DNA of 60,235 bases from NCBI GenBank assembly GCA_947629175.1, contig CANRCT010000017.1:1-60235 (forward strand), given 5' to 3'. Shown one piece after another: positions 26,522 to 35,713 of the stretch (within the stretch, counting starts at the first letter, position 1; the number at the start of each line of letters is the position of its first letter). The translations under genes and the position numbers were made by a program. The DNA comes from an uncultured Muribaculaceae bacterium. GTDB lineage: Bacteria > Bacteroidota > Bacteroidia > Bacteroidales > Muribaculaceae. Below the pieces are notes generated by a model that did not search any database, was not told the DNA's origin, and was given only the letters and a program-made list of their open reading frames with translations.

Positions 26522-28711
26522 ATGACACTACGCAATTTCATCGCGGTGGCGGCACTGCTCTGCGGCGCATTTGTAGCCGGAGCTTCTGTCAATGTCGTGC
26601 CGCAGCCGGTTTCGGTTGAGGAGCATAAGGGGCAGTTCACTCTAACACCAAAGACGTCGATAGGCTATGCCGGCGACCTCGGGGAATATGCGGCATATCT
26701 CGACAGTGTGCTGCTGCAGTCGACAGGTTATGATCTGAAAGTGGTCAGCGGCATCGCGAAGGCTGATATAGCCCTTTCTGTCGACAGTGAGGCCGTAGGA
26801 GCCCCCGAAGGCTACCGTCTGGAGGTAAGCCCTAAGCGCGTCAGTGTGGTCGGAGCCGACAAGGGAGGACTGTTCTATGGCATCCAGACCCTGCTGCAGC
26901 TTTTCCCGGAAAAGATCCATGCCGACCGTCCGCAGCGCCATATGGAGTGGACCGCGCCATGCGTCAGCATCTATGATGCTCCCGAACGCCCATGGCGAGG
27001 CATGATGCTTGATGTGGCCCGCTATTTCCACGATGTCGACTATGTGAAGCACTATATAGACATGATGGCCATGTATAAGCTCAACAAGCTCCAGTTCCAC
27101 ATGATCGACGACTCTGGATGGCGTATGGAGAGCAAGAAATATCCCCGTCTGACCGAGGTCGGCGCATACGCTGGCACCGGCCCCGACCGTCTGGGAGGAT
27201 TCTATACGCAGGATCAGATACGCGACATCATCGAATACGGACGTCTGCGCAACGTGGAGATTATCCCCGAGATAGAATTTCCGGCCCATATACTTTCGGC
27301 GGTTGTCGCCTACCCGTGGCTGTCGTGTACCGGTCTGCAGCATGAGCTTCCGCGCCAGCACTTCATTAGCCGCGACCTGCTCTGCGTGGGCAAGGAGAGC
27401 TCGATGAAGTTCCTCTCGGATATTCTTGACGAGACGGTGGAGCTGTTCCCCTCGAAATATATCAATATCGGCGGCGACGAGGCTGTCTACGACCGCTGGG
27501 AGAAGTGCCCCGACTGTCAGGCGCTGCTCAAGCGCGAGGGGCTGTCGAAGGCTTCCGAGCTGCAGGGCTGGCTGACCGACACCGTGGCGCGCATGATGGC
27601 CGACCGCGGACGCACGGTCATCGGCTGGGAAGAGATCATCACCCGTGGCGACGTCAGTACTCCCGTGGTGGCTCTGATATGGCACAATGTGGCCGATTCC
27701 ACTTTCGCTTCCGAAAAAGGACATAAAGCCATACTGACGCCTGCCACACATATGTATCTCGACTTTCCTGAAAGCTCCACGCCCGGAGAGATCAAGGCCG
27801 CCGGCTGGATGCCCCCGATCTCGCTTGAGAAAGCCTATTCGATGCCGGTCAACGACTATTCCGACAGTTCTTCGGTGATCGGCGTGCAGGGCTGCCTGTG
27901 GAGCGATCAGTTTATTCACGGCACGGTGCTTCAGGAGCTTCCTCAGCTCGACGAGAACCGGTCGGAGACTTATGTCGACTATCTCACCTTCCCGCGTCTG
28001 CTCGCCGTGGCCGAGGTGGCATGGGACAAGGAGAGCCGCCGCTCATGGTCCGATTTCCAGCGCCGTGTCATGACCCACTTCCCGCGTCTGGAGGCGATGG
28101 GCGCTTCGTATCGCGTGCCGGAGCCGGTCATATCCTCGATGAAGCAGCTGCCTTCGGGTGAATGGGAATTTTCGCTCTCCCCTTCGATCCCCGGCAGCGA
28201 GATCCGCTATACCACTGACGGCACATATCCCACCGTCCACTCTGCTCTTTATACCGGCGGTGCGGTCACAGCCCCGTCAAAGGCCGATTTCCATGCAATA
28301 ACGGTCAACGGGCGCAAGGTGTCGCTCCCGACCTATTTCGCACCCGATTATTCCCGATATGCGCAATACGGCAAGATCACTGCCCAGTGGCAGCCCCTGC
28401 AGGTGCAGACGGTGCCCACTCCGTGGAAGATCGACGCAACCGGCAAGATTTCGGGCAACGGATCCTATGAGGTGACTTTCATACCCGAGAAGGGGGGAGA
28501 GGTTCATTTCGGACAGCTGCGCCTGATGAAACGTGACGAGATGCTTGCCGACGTGGCCGGCGACTATACCGTCAAGCCCGGACAGACGGCCACCTATCGC
28601 TTCGACGTGGATGCCTTCGAGGCAGGCACGCCATTCACAATCATAGTGGAGCGCAACGGCGTGGGATCAAACGAAACCTCCGGCCTGGTATTCGTGCGTA
28701 AGCTCCGATGA
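26522..28711 (+). CDS. Family GH20 beta-N-acetylhexosaminidase
   Basis: 729 aa secreted exo-glycosidase removing terminal GlcNAc/GalNAc. Signal peptide about residues 1-22 (FIAVAALLCGAFVAGASV). An N-terminal GH20b domain precedes the TIM barrel (about 150-500), which begins PWRGMMLDVARYFHDVDYVK. The catalytic pair is Asp319-Glu320 in NIGGDEAVYDRW; Glu polarises the bond and Asp assists the substrate N-acetyl group. The C-terminal ~180 residues include a chitobiase-like segment (GSEIRYTTDGTYPTVHS) and a beta-sandwich. With the GH110 gene this suggests host-glycan foraging, although no SusC/D pair is near. Confidence 0.93.
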   Translation: MTLRNFIAVAALLCGAFVAGASVNVVPQPVSVEEHKGQFTLTPKTSIGYAGDLGEYAAYLDSVLLQSTGYDLKVVSGIAKADIALSVDSEAVGAPEGYRLEVSPKRVSVVGADKGGLFYGIQTLLQLFPEKIHADRPQRHMEWTAPCVSIYDAPERPWRGMMLDVARYFHDVDYVKHYIDMMAMYKLNKLQFHMIDDSGWRMESKKYPRLTEVGAYAGTGPDRLGGFYTQDQIRDIIEYGRLRNVEIIPEIEFPAHILSAVVAYPWLSCTGLQHELPRQHFISRDLLCVGKESSMKFLSDILDETVELFPSKYINIGGDEAVYDRWEKCPDCQALLKREGLSKASELQGWLTDTVARMMADRGRTVIGWEEIITRGDVSTPVVALIWHNVADSTFASEKGHKAILTPATHMYLDFPESSTPGEIKAAGWMPPISLEKAYSMPVNDYSDSSSVIGVQGCLWSDQFIHGTVLQELPQLDENRSETYVDYLTFPRLLAVAEVAWDKESRRSWSDFQRRVMTHFPRLEAMGASYRVPEPVISSMKQLPSGEWEFSLSPSIPGSEIRYTTDGTYPTVHSALYTGGAVTAPSKADFHAITVNGRKVSLPTYFAPDYSRYAQYGKITAQWQPLQVQTVPTPWKIDATGKISGNGSYEVTFIPEKGGEVHFGQLRLMKRDEMLADVAGDYTVKPGQTATYRFDVDAFEAGTPFTIIVERNGVGSNETSGLVFVRKLR

Positions 28712-28721
28712 GGCGGCTGGC

Positions 28722-29081
28722 CTATTGACGCAGGAAGCGGGCGAGCACTACGGCGTTGTTGTGGACGGTGTCCTTCGATCCGTAGAGCAGCGTGACGAGA
28801 TTTTGTCCTGCTATGGACTCGCGCAGTTTCAAGGCCGACGGATTGGCTTGGAGTTCGGCGTAGTAGCGTCTCGCGAATTCATCCCATCTGTCGGCGCGAT
28901 CGGCATGAAACCATTCGCGCAGCTCGGCCGAAGGAGCGATATCCTTGGCCCAGAGGTCGTAGTGGAAAGCCGCTTTCGACTCGCCGCGCGGCCACAGGCG
29001 GTCGATGAATATGCGGTATCCGTCGGCGGCGCGGTCGCCGTCGGGGTCGGCATAGACCCTCTTTGTTCTTATTTCAGGCAT
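28722..29081 (-). CDS. DUF488 (YeaO-like) protein
   Basis: 119 aa cytoplasmic protein. It starts MPEIRTKRVYADPDGDRAAD and contains RIFIDRLWPRGESKAAF and LREWFHADRADRWDEFARRY, then NLVTLLYGSKDTVHNNAVVL, all typical of DUF488. The function of the family is unknown. The start at 29081 matches family N-termini; a longer frame to 29156 adds an unrelated segment that runs into the preceding terminator. It converges on the GH20 gene with 10 bp between stops. Confidence 0.85.
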   Translation of the reverse strand: MPEIRTKRVYADPDGDRAADGYRIFIDRLWPRGESKAAFHYDLWAKDIAPSAELREWFHADRADRWDEFARRYYAELQANPSALKLRESIAGQNLVTLLYGSKDTVHNNAVVLARFLRQ

Positions 29082-29114
29082 GACTGCAGAATATTGAATT
29101 GACTGGACTATGTG

Positions 29115-29159
29115 AAAAAATGGCGCCGCGTCGGCTATCGGTTGACGTGGCGCCATTTT
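29115..29159 (-). terminator. Terminator downstream of the small lipoprotein gene
   Basis: AAAATGGCGCC (29117-29127) pairs perfectly with GGCGCCATTTT (29149-29159); an inner CGTC/GACG extends the stem. The flanking A-run gives a T-run on the minus strand. It separates the lipoprotein gene from DUF488. Confidence 0.85.
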
Positions 29160-29174
29160 GTGTGAAGTTATGGG

Positions 29175-29666
29175 TTATTCCTGTATGTCGGGCTTGGCAG
29201 TGATGCGTCCCGGCGCTTCTTCGGAAGGATCGTCGGGCGTGGTCTCCGGCAGGTCGGCTTCGGTCGGCACTACCACGAGATCAAAAGCCAGATAACCGGT
29301 GGCAAGCTCGCAGTCCACTTCGGCTATGATCATCGACATCGACATCACGTGTTTGCCGGGAGCGAGTTCGGAGGTGTCGATAGCTATGGTGAACGGCGAC
29401 AGGTTGGTGGCTCCGAGCACCCATCCGTCCATGCCGTAAGTCACGGCCGTGATGGCTGCTTTCTTGCCCTGACGCAGGGCGGTGCAGCTGACGGAAGTGA
29501 TCTCGAACTTCTGTCCGGCCACGGCATAAAGCTTGCCGTCGGCTTTCTTGGCGCCCGTATACTCGATATTGATGTCAACGTCGGGCAGATCCTTGTCGTC
29601 GTCGCTGCAGGCGCTCATGCCCAGAAAGGGCAGAGCGGCCATCAGCATGTAGAGTATCTTTTTCAT
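29175..29666 (-). CDS. Lipoprotein of unknown function
   Basis: 163 aa. Signal peptide with lipobox LGMSAC (Cys20), followed by the acidic SDDDKD run that marks outer-surface lipoproteins in Bacteroidetes. The mature part looks beta-rich (KFEITSVSCTALRQGKKAAI, SPFTIAIDTSELAPGKHVMS) and ends in a Pro/Glu/Asp-rich tail. It resembles small Ig-like lipoproteins, but I cannot assign a family. It lies 55 bp downstream of clpB and may be cotranscribed with it. Confidence 0.7.
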   Translation of the reverse strand: MKKILYMLMAALPFLGMSACSDDDKDLPDVDINIEYTGAKKADGKLYAVAGQKFEITSVSCTALRQGKKAAITAVTYGMDGWVLGATNLSPFTIAIDTSELAPGKHVMSMSMIIAEVDCELATGYLAFDLVVVPTEADLPETTPDDPSEEAPGRITAKPDIQE

Positions 29667-29721
29667 AATAGAGTGATTAAGTGTGCGGTTTTCTTAAGAA
29701 AGAGGGCTGACTGCCGTTGGG

Positions 29722-32319
29722 TCAGTTTCTGAACACCAGTCCGGGATCGTCGCCATCCTGATAGTCGATGACGATAGGATGGTCGCGGTCGACTTTCTGG
29801 GCCAGAATGTCCTTCGACAGCTGGTTGAGCACGAGGCGGTGTATCGCGCGCTTTACCGGGCGGGCGCCGAATTCGGGGTCGTAGCCCTCCTCCGCGAGAT
29901 AGTGGAGTGCTGCGGGGGTGACTTCAAGCGTGACGCCGTTGCGGGCGAGCATCTTCTTGATGGAATTGATCTGCAGTCCGACGATCTCCTCGATTTCAGC
30001 CTCGTTGAGCGGGGTGAACATTATGATCTCGTCGATACGGTTGAGGAATTCCGGACGTATCGTCTGTTTCAGCATCTCGAGCACCTCGTCCTTTGTGGTC
30101 TCGATCGTCTCCGTGCGGTTCTCCGGGGTCATCTTTGAGAAATTGTCGCGGATTACGTTGGAGCCCATGTTGGAGGTCATGATGATGATGGTGTTCTTGA
30201 AGTTGACAAGCCGTCCCTTGTTGTCGGTCAGACGTCCGTCGTCGAGCACCTGAAGCAGTATGTTGAATACGTCGGGATGGGCCTTCTCGATCTCGTCGAA
30301 CAGCACTACCGAGTAGGGTTTGCGGCGCACGGCCTCCGTCAGCTGTCCGCCCTCGTCGTAGCCCACGTATCCCGGAGGCGCTCCGACGAGCCTCGACACG
30401 GTGTGTTTCTCCTGATATTCGCTCATATCGATGCGCGTCATCATGTTTTCGTCATCGAAGAGATATTCGGCCAGGGCCTTGGCAAGCTCGGTCTTGCCCA
30501 CACCGGTGGTGCCGAGGAATATGAACGAGCCGATAGGACGGCGCGGGTCGTTGAGGCCGGCGCGGCTGCGGCGCACGGCGTCGGCTATGGCGCGGATGGC
30601 GTCCTCCTGACCGACTACGCGTCCGTGGAGCTCCTCTTCAAGATGCAGCAGCTTCTCTTTCTCGCTCTGCACCATCTTGTTGACCGGTATGCCGGTCCAG
30701 CGGCTTACTACGTCGGCTATGTCCTCGGCGTCGACCTCCTCCTTGATCAGAGCCTTCTCGCCCTGCATCATGGCAAGCTGTTCCTGAATCTGCTTGTTCT
30801 CGGCCTCCTTCTGCTGCACTTTCGAGTAGCGGATCTCCGCCACTTTGGCATAGTCGCCCTCGCGTTCGGCCCGTTCGGCCTCGAAATTGAGCTGCTCGAT
30901 GTCGATCTTGTTCTGCTGTATGCGGTTGATCAGGTCTTTCTCCGCTTTCCATTTGGCGGTGAATTCCTTCTCCTCCTCGCGCATCTGTGCGAGATCTTTC
31001 TCGATCTCCTTGACCTTCTCGCTGTCGCCTTCGCGCTTGATGGCCTCGCGCTCGATCTCCTTCTGCGCTATCATCCGGATGATCTCGTCGAGCGCCTGCG
31101 GCACGGAGTCCATCTCCAGACGCAGCTTCGAAGCGGCTTCGTCCACCAGGTCGATGGCTTTGTCGGGGAGGAAACGGTCGGTGACATAGCGCTCCGAGAG
31201 CTGCACGGCGGCTATGATCGCCTCGTCGCGGATACGCACCTTGTGGTGGTTTTCATAGCGCTCCTTAAGGCCGCGCATGATGGCTATGGCGCTCATCTCG
31301 TCGGGCTCGTTGACCATCACTTTCTGGAACCGGCGTTCGAGCGCCTTGTCCTTCTCGAAATACTTCTGGTACTCGTCGAGCGTGGTGGCGCCGATGCTGC
31401 GGAGCTCACCGCGCGCCAGAGCGGGCTTCAGAATGTTGGCGGCGTCCATTGCCCCCTCGCCTTTGCCTGCTCCGACAAGGGTATGTATTTCGTCGATGAA
31501 GAGTATGATCTCTCCGTCGCTCTGTGTCACTTCGTTGACGATCGCTTTCAGGCGCTCCTCAAACTCGCCCTTGTATTTCGCTCCGGCCACGAGGGCTCCC
31601 ATGTCGAGCGAGAAAATCTGCTTGGAGCGCAGGTTTTCAGGCACGTCGCCGCGCACTATTCTCTGGGCCAGACCCTCGGCTATGGCGGTCTTGCCGGTTC
31701 CCGGCTCGCCTATGAGCATGGGGTTGTTTTTGGTGCGCCGGCTGAGTATCTGGAGCACGCGGCGGATCTCGTCGTCGCGGCCTATCACCGGATCAAGCTT
31801 GCCCTGACGGGCTCGCTCGTTGAGGTTGATGGCATACTTGTTGAGGGAGTTGTAGGTCTCCTCCGCGCTCTGGTCGGTTGCTTTCTTGCCTTTGCGCAGC
31901 TCGTCGATGGCTGCCTTGAGCTCTTTGTCGGTCAGTCCGGTATCCTTGAGGATGTTCGATGCCGGCGAGGGGATCTCAAACAGAGCGGTGAGAAGAGCTT
32001 CGAGAGTGACATATTCGTCGCCCTGTTTCTTGGCGATGTCGAGGGCTTTCTGGAGCACGTCGTTGGAGCTCCTGCTCAGATACGGTTCGCCTCCCGACAC
32101 TTTGGGCAGCGATGCGATCTCGCGCTCTATGGCGGCGTTTACGGTGTTGATGTTGGCGCCGGTCTTGGCGAAAATAAATTTCACGAGCGACTCGCCTTCC
32201 GACATCACTGCCTTAAGGATATGCACCGGCTCGATGGCCTGTCCGCCGCTCTCACGGGTCAGTTCCACAGCCTTCTGGATGGCTTCCTGCGACTTGATGG
32301 TAAAATTGTTGAAATTCAT
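29722..32319 (-). CDS. clpB: ATP-dependent disaggregase ClpB
   Basis: 865 aa AAA+ chaperone that threads aggregated proteins with DnaK. The Clp N-domain (about 1-145) is followed by NBD1 with Walker [18 protein letters not shown] and Walker [16 protein letters not shown]. The long M-domain coiled coil (about 405-530) identifies ClpB rather than ClpA/C. NBD2 has [17 protein letters not shown] and [16 protein letters not shown]. Start [15 protein letters not shown] and length are standard. No CIRCE element or TAnnTTTG promoter was found upstream; a 6-bp inverted repeat at 32423-32438 lies in the shared regulatory region. Confidence 0.97.
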   Translation of the reverse strand: MNFNNFTIKSQEAIQKAVELTRESGGQAIEPVHILKAVMSEGESLVKFIFAKTGANINTVNAAIEREIASLPKVSGGEPYLSRSSNDVLQKALDIAKKQGDEYVTLEALLTALFEIPSPASNILKDTGLTDKELKAAIDELRKGKKATDQSAEETYNSLNKYAINLNERARQGKLDPVIGRDDEIRRVLQILSRRTKNNPMLIGEPGTGKTAIAEGLAQRIVRGDVPENLRSKQIFSLDMGALVAGAKYKGEFEERLKAIVNEVTQSDGEIILFIDEIHTLVGAGKGEGAMDAANILKPALARGELRSIGATTLDEYQKYFEKDKALERRFQKVMVNEPDEMSAIAIMRGLKERYENHHKVRIRDEAIIAAVQLSERYVTDRFLPDKAIDLVDEAASKLRLEMDSVPQALDEIIRMIAQKEIEREAIKREGDSEKVKEIEKDLAQMREEEKEFTAKWKAEKDLINRIQQNKIDIEQLNFEAERAEREGDYAKVAEIRYSKVQQKEAENKQIQEQLAMMQGEKALIKEEVDAEDIADVVSRWTGIPVNKMVQSEKEKLLHLEEELHGRVVGQEDAIRAIADAVRRSRAGLNDPRRPIGSFIFLGTTGVGKTELAKALAEYLFDDENMMTRIDMSEYQEKHTVSRLVGAPPGYVGYDEGGQLTEAVRRKPYSVVLFDEIEKAHPDVFNILLQVLDDGRLTDNKGRLVNFKNTIIIMTSNMGSNVIRDNFSKMTPENRTETIETTKDEVLEMLKQTIRPEFLNRIDEIIMFTPLNEAEIEEIVGLQINSIKKMLARNGVTLEVTPAALHYLAEEGYDPEFGARPVKRAIHRLVLNQLSKDILAQKVDRDHPIVIDYQDGDDPGLVFRN

Positions 32320-32422
32320 ATCCTAAATAAATAAACAGTTTTATGCGGTTTTATTCCGACGCGGAAGCGAGCCGCCGGGGCTTGCCGTCCGCTGATTTTC
32401 TAACAATCACGGGAGCTCAAAA

Positions 32423-32438
32423 GTTGGTAAGAACCAAC
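32423..32438. repeat. Inverted repeat between clpB and the thioredoxin-family operon
   Basis: GTTGGT-AAGA-ACCAAC, 6-bp perfect arms, in the divergent regulatory region and about 20 bp upstream of the -33 region of the plus-strand promoter. On the plus strand it is followed by ATTTTT, so a weak terminator is possible, but no gene ends there. A regulator-binding site for either operon is more likely. Confidence 0.35.
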
Positions 32439-32453
32439 ATTTTTACCCCACGC

Positions 32454-32486
32454 TTGCCGAAAATTCGGTCAGAATGTCTAACTTTG
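32454..32486 (+). promoter_or_regulatory. Promoter of the eight-gene plus-strand operon
   Basis: TAACTTTG (32479-32486) is a full -7 match. TTG (32454-32456) sits at about -33 with a 22-nt spacer. The ATG at 32509 is 22 nt downstream. No other promoter is evident until the end of the TPR gene at 40263. Confidence 0.6.
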
Positions 32487-32508
32487 TATCTGCAAACAGC
32501 ATGCCACA

Positions 32509-33399
32509 ATGAAAAAGTCACATAATATCCTTCTGCGTGTCGCCATCTTCATGGCGGCGCTGGTGGCTTCGCCTTCGGTGATGGCCCAGGACACCTATTT
32601 CCAGCTCCCGATTGTGCCCGATTCGCTGCAGGGACTGCAGCCGAGAGTGGACTATCTCATTCAGCACTACTGGGATTTCTGCGATTTCAACAAGGCTTTC
32701 AGCAACCGCGAGCGTATGGGTGAGAGCTTCAAGACCTATCTCAATCTCATGCCTCACGCATCGGCCCGGCAGGTGCACCGCTGCATAGCCAAGTTTCTCA
32801 AGGATCTTGAAAAGCGTCCCGACGACCTGGTGTTCCTTGCCAATACGGCAGAGGAATATGTACATTCTGACACGTCGCGGATTTATTCCGACGAACTTTA
32901 TCTGCCGTTCATACGCGCCGTGGTCGACAACAAGCGTGTCGACAAGAGCCTCAAGGCCCGCTACGAGCATCAGGTGCGTGTGCTCTCGGCCTCGCAGGTG
33001 GGCATGTCGGCGCCTGAATTCGAATTTACCGACCGCGAGGGCCGGAAACGCACGTTTGCTCCCGACTCGTCGGAAGTGACGCTGATCTACTTCTTCGATA
33101 CGGAGTGTGGCGACTGCCATCTGGCACGCACGCGCCTCAATGCCGACATACCGACGTCGAACTATATCGACCGTAAGCTTGTGAGAGTGGTGGCCATATC
33201 GCTCGAAGAGCCCACGGAGGAATGGCGTGAGAAGGTGAAAAACTATCCTGAAACATGGACGGTGGGTGCGGCTCCCGATATCGACACCATCTATGATATC
33301 ACTACCATCCCATCGTTCTACATCCTTGATGAGAATGCCGTTATCCGCATGAAAAACGCGAGCATCGACACCGTCCTCCAGGTCATGTCGAGGCTGTGA
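32509..33399 (+). CDS. DUF5106-type thioredoxin-like exported protein
   Basis: 296 aa. Signal peptide about residues 1-26 (LVASPSVMAQ). The N-terminal helical half (about 30-165) resembles DUF5106, which precedes redoxin domains in many Bacteroidetes proteins. The C-terminal thioredoxin fold contains TLIYFFDTECGDCHLA with a Cys200-Gly-Asp-Cys203 active site and the cis-Pro loop TTIPSFYILD. It probably reduces or forms periplasmic disulfides. First gene of a long operon. Its DoxX neighbour, a quinone-linked membrane protein family, may supply redox power. Confidence 0.82.
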   Translation: MKKSHNILLRVAIFMAALVASPSVMAQDTYFQLPIVPDSLQGLQPRVDYLIQHYWDFCDFNKAFSNRERMGESFKTYLNLMPHASARQVHRCIAKFLKDLEKRPDDLVFLANTAEEYVHSDTSRIYSDELYLPFIRAVVDNKRVDKSLKARYEHQVRVLSASQVGMSAPEFEFTDREGRKRTFAPDSSEVTLIYFFDTECGDCHLARTRLNADIPTSNYIDRKLVRVVAISLEEPTEEWREKVKNYPETWTVGAAPDIDTIYDITTIPSFYILDENAVIRMKNASIDTVLQVMSRL

Positions 33400-33451
33400 T
33401 GAGGCGGCATGCAGGCAAGAATGATTCAGTGTAACGTCAAAATCCAGTCAG

Positions 33452-33961
33452 ATGTCGAGATTTAACAAAATCGTGGCGCACACATTCGTCAAGTGCACCG
33501 GCTATACATACAGCAACCTCGCGAGGCTTTTCATACGCCTGTTTGTGGGAGTGATGTTCATGCAGTTCGGCATACGCCATCTCGTGGCTTTCGAGCAGCT
33601 GCGGGGGTCGTTCCCGTGCATGTTCGGCCTTCAGCCCGAGACGTGTCTGATACTGATGATCATAGTCGAGATCGTATGCTCCCTCTTCATCATGGTCGGT
33701 TTCCTGACGAGGATCTCCGTGATTCCGCCGGCCATCTCCATGATTGCGGCCGAATATTATATACTTCACAATATGCTCCCTCATGTGTCGGTCTACGGAC
33801 TGTCCGACACTCAGCCGGGATACCTGCCCATAATGTTCATAGGCATCTACCTCTATATCCTGCTGGCGGGTCCGGGCAAGATCTCGCTCGATTATTTCAT
33901 ATCGCTGTTTCTCATAAGCCGTCAGGGCAAGAGCGGCGACGAGGAGCTTGAGGATGTATGA
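33452..33961 (+). CDS. DoxX family membrane protein
   Basis: 169 aa with four hydrophobic segments (about residues 22-42, 66-85, 90-110 and 128-148). The opening LARLFIRLFVGVMFMQFGIRHL matches DoxX/MauE-like proteins, which are associated with thiol and quinone redox at the inner membrane. It lies 52 bp after the thioredoxin-like gene and overlaps the start region of mnmA, so a shared transcript is likely. Confidence 0.78.
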   Translation: MSRFNKIVAHTFVKCTGYTYSNLARLFIRLFVGVMFMQFGIRHLVAFEQLRGSFPCMFGLQPETCLILMIIVEIVCSLFIMVGFLTRISVIPPAISMIAAEYYILHNMLPHVSVYGLSDTQPGYLPIMFIGIYLYILLAGPGKISLDYFISLFLISRQGKSGDEELEDV

Positions 33962-33965
33962 TGCC

Positions 33966-35087
33966 ATGAGGATAGCAGCGTTGATATCCGGAGGCGTCGA
34001 CAGCGCCGTAGCCGTCCACCGGCTGGTGGAGCAGGGCCACGACGTCAGCCTCTTCTATATCCGCATTGCGTCCGACGATGGCCGTGGCGACTGTTCGGCC
34101 GAGGAGGATCTCGAGATGTGCCGGCTCATAGCGGCGCGCTACCGCCTGCCCCTCGAAACGGTAGATCTCAACCGTGAATACTGGGAAAGCGTGATGGAAT
34201 ATGCATTGCGGACCGTCAGGCAGGGACTCACCCCCAACCCCGACATCATGTGCAACCGCTTCATCAAGTTCGGTTACTTCGAGGAGCGGCGCGGTCATGA
34301 ATTCGACTTCACTGCCACCGGACATTACGCCCGCACTTATACCGATCCTTCCGACGGCCTCGTATATCTGGCCACAGCTCCCGACCCGGTCAAGGATCAG
34401 ACCGATTTTCTCGCCCGCATAAGCTACAGCCAGCTCCGGCATGCTATGTTTCCTATTGGCGACATGCCCAAATCGGAGGTGCGCCGCATGGCCATGGAGC
34501 TCAACCTGCCTAATGCACGCCGGCGCGACAGCCAGGGGATCTGCTTTCTCGGCAAGATCAATTACAACGATTTCATCCGCCGTCACCTCGGCGAGCGCCC
34601 CGGGCCGATCATTGAGATAGAGACTGGCCGCAAGCTCGGCGAGCACCGCGGCTACTGGTTCCACACCATCGGGCAGCGCAAGGGGCTCGGGCTGAGCGGA
34701 GGGCCTTGGTACGTCGTCGGCAAGAACATAGCCGACAATGCCGTCTATGTCAGCGGCGGTTACGGCACGGAGCGCCAGTATGGCCGCACGATATGCCTTG
34801 ACGAGATGCACTGGATCACGCGCGATCCGTGGCCCGGAGTGTGCGATTCGGAGCCGATAGTGTTCAAAAACCGTCATATGCCTGAATTCATCGAGGCGAC
34901 CCTGACGAAGGTAGATGCCCGACGCTACGTTGTCGAAAGCTCTCAGCCCGTGCAGGGTATCGCTCCCGGGCAGTTCGCTGTGATATATACGCCCGACCGG
35001 CGTCTATGCCTCGGCAGCGGCATCATCACCACCGACGATCCTCGTCATTTCAAACTCACACAGCCATGTCAGAACGAATCAGACTGA
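33966..35087 (+). CDS. mnmA: tRNA-uridine 2-sulfurtransferase MnmA
   Basis: 373 aa enzyme that thiolates U34 of tRNA-Lys, Glu and Gln. The PP-loop SGGVDSAVAV is at the N-terminus. The two catalytic Cys lie in NPDIMCNRFIKFG and SQGICFLGKI, and the substrate motif GHYAR is seen in TATGHYARTY. The C-terminal beta-barrel follows HTIGQRKGLGLSGGPWYV. The start ATG at 33966 puts the PP-loop at residue 8; ATG 33954 is an alternative that overlaps the DoxX gene further. It overlaps the next gene by 22 bp. Confidence 0.94.
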   Translation: MRIAALISGGVDSAVAVHRLVEQGHDVSLFYIRIASDDGRGDCSAEEDLEMCRLIAARYRLPLETVDLNREYWESVMEYALRTVRQGLTPNPDIMCNRFIKFGYFEERRGHEFDFTATGHYARTYTDPSDGLVYLATAPDPVKDQTDFLARISYSQLRHAMFPIGDMPKSEVRRMAMELNLPNARRRDSQGICFLGKINYNDFIRRHLGERPGPIIEIETGRKLGEHRGYWFHTIGQRKGLGLSGGPWYVVGKNIADNAVYVSGGYGTERQYGRTICLDEMHWITRDPWPGVCDSEPIVFKNRHMPEFIEATLTKVDARRYVVESSQPVQGIAPGQFAVIYTPDRRLCLGSGIITTDDPRHFKLTQPCQNESD

Positions 35088-35662
35088 AAGTGCTCGGCCT
35101 TTCATACAGCCAGATACGCACGGGCGCGTATGCGCTGATACTCGCCGAGGCCGACGGCCCGGGGCGAATACCCGTAGTGATCGGGCCTTCCGAAGCCCAG
35201 TCGATAGCGATACGCATGGAGAGCATCACTCCTCCACGGCCGATGACCCACGATCTGTTCGTAAGCTTCGCCCATGCTTTCGGAGTGACGCTGCGCGAGG
35301 TGTTCATCTACCGGTTTGAGGACGGCATCTTTTCATCGGAGCTGACATTTACCGACGGCGAACGGACGGTGACGGTCGATTCACGCACTTCCGACGCAAT
35401 TGCCATCGCCATGCGCACTTCGGCACCCATCTATACCACACGTGCTATACTCGAAGAGACCGGATTTGAAGTCGAGGAGTCCATTGCGGAAGATTTGCCC
35501 GACGATGAGGAGGCCCCACAGGCTCCGAAGCTTGAAAACTATGCCGTCGAGGAACTTGAGCGGACCCTGCAGAAGCTCATTGCCGATGAGAATTATGAGG
35601 AAGCGGCCAGAGTGAGCCGTATTCTCGAACAGAAACGCCGCGGGCCCGCCCCGGATCAGTGA
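35066..35662 (+). CDS. Bifunctional nuclease (DUF151) with C-terminal UVR motif
   Basis: 198 aa. An N-terminal DUF151 domain (about 1-130; VVIGPSEAQSIAIRMESI, then FEDGIFSSELTF and DSRTSDAIAIAMRT) is followed by an acidic linker and a UvrB/UvrC interaction motif (ERTLQKLIADENYEEAARVS). DUF151 proteins have been reported as bifunctional nucleases in plants; in Bacteroidetes the UVR fusion suggests docking to another UVR protein or to Clp machinery. The start at 35066 overlaps mnmA by 22 bp. Confidence 0.88.
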   Translation: MSERIRLKVLGLSYSQIRTGAYALILAEADGPGRIPVVIGPSEAQSIAIRMESITPPRPMTHDLFVSFAHAFGVTLREVFIYRFEDGIFSSELTFTDGERTVTVDSRTSDAIAIAMRTSAPIYTTRAILEETGFEVEESIAEDLPDDEEAPQAPKLENYAVEELERTLQKLIADENYEEAARVSRILEQKRRGPAPDQ

Positions 35663-35713
35663 CATGACCGCAACAGTTATTATCCCTAACAAAATATTTC
35701 CTACCGTCACGAT

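Noticed and set aside
30277-32334. 685-codon open frame antisense to clpB
   Set aside because: Shadow of clpB with biased Leu/Val/His composition; no independent signals.
32320-32508. CIRCE heat-shock element upstream of clpB
   Set aside because: No TTAGCACTC-N9-GAGTGCTAA or close variant; only an unrelated 6-bp inverted repeat.
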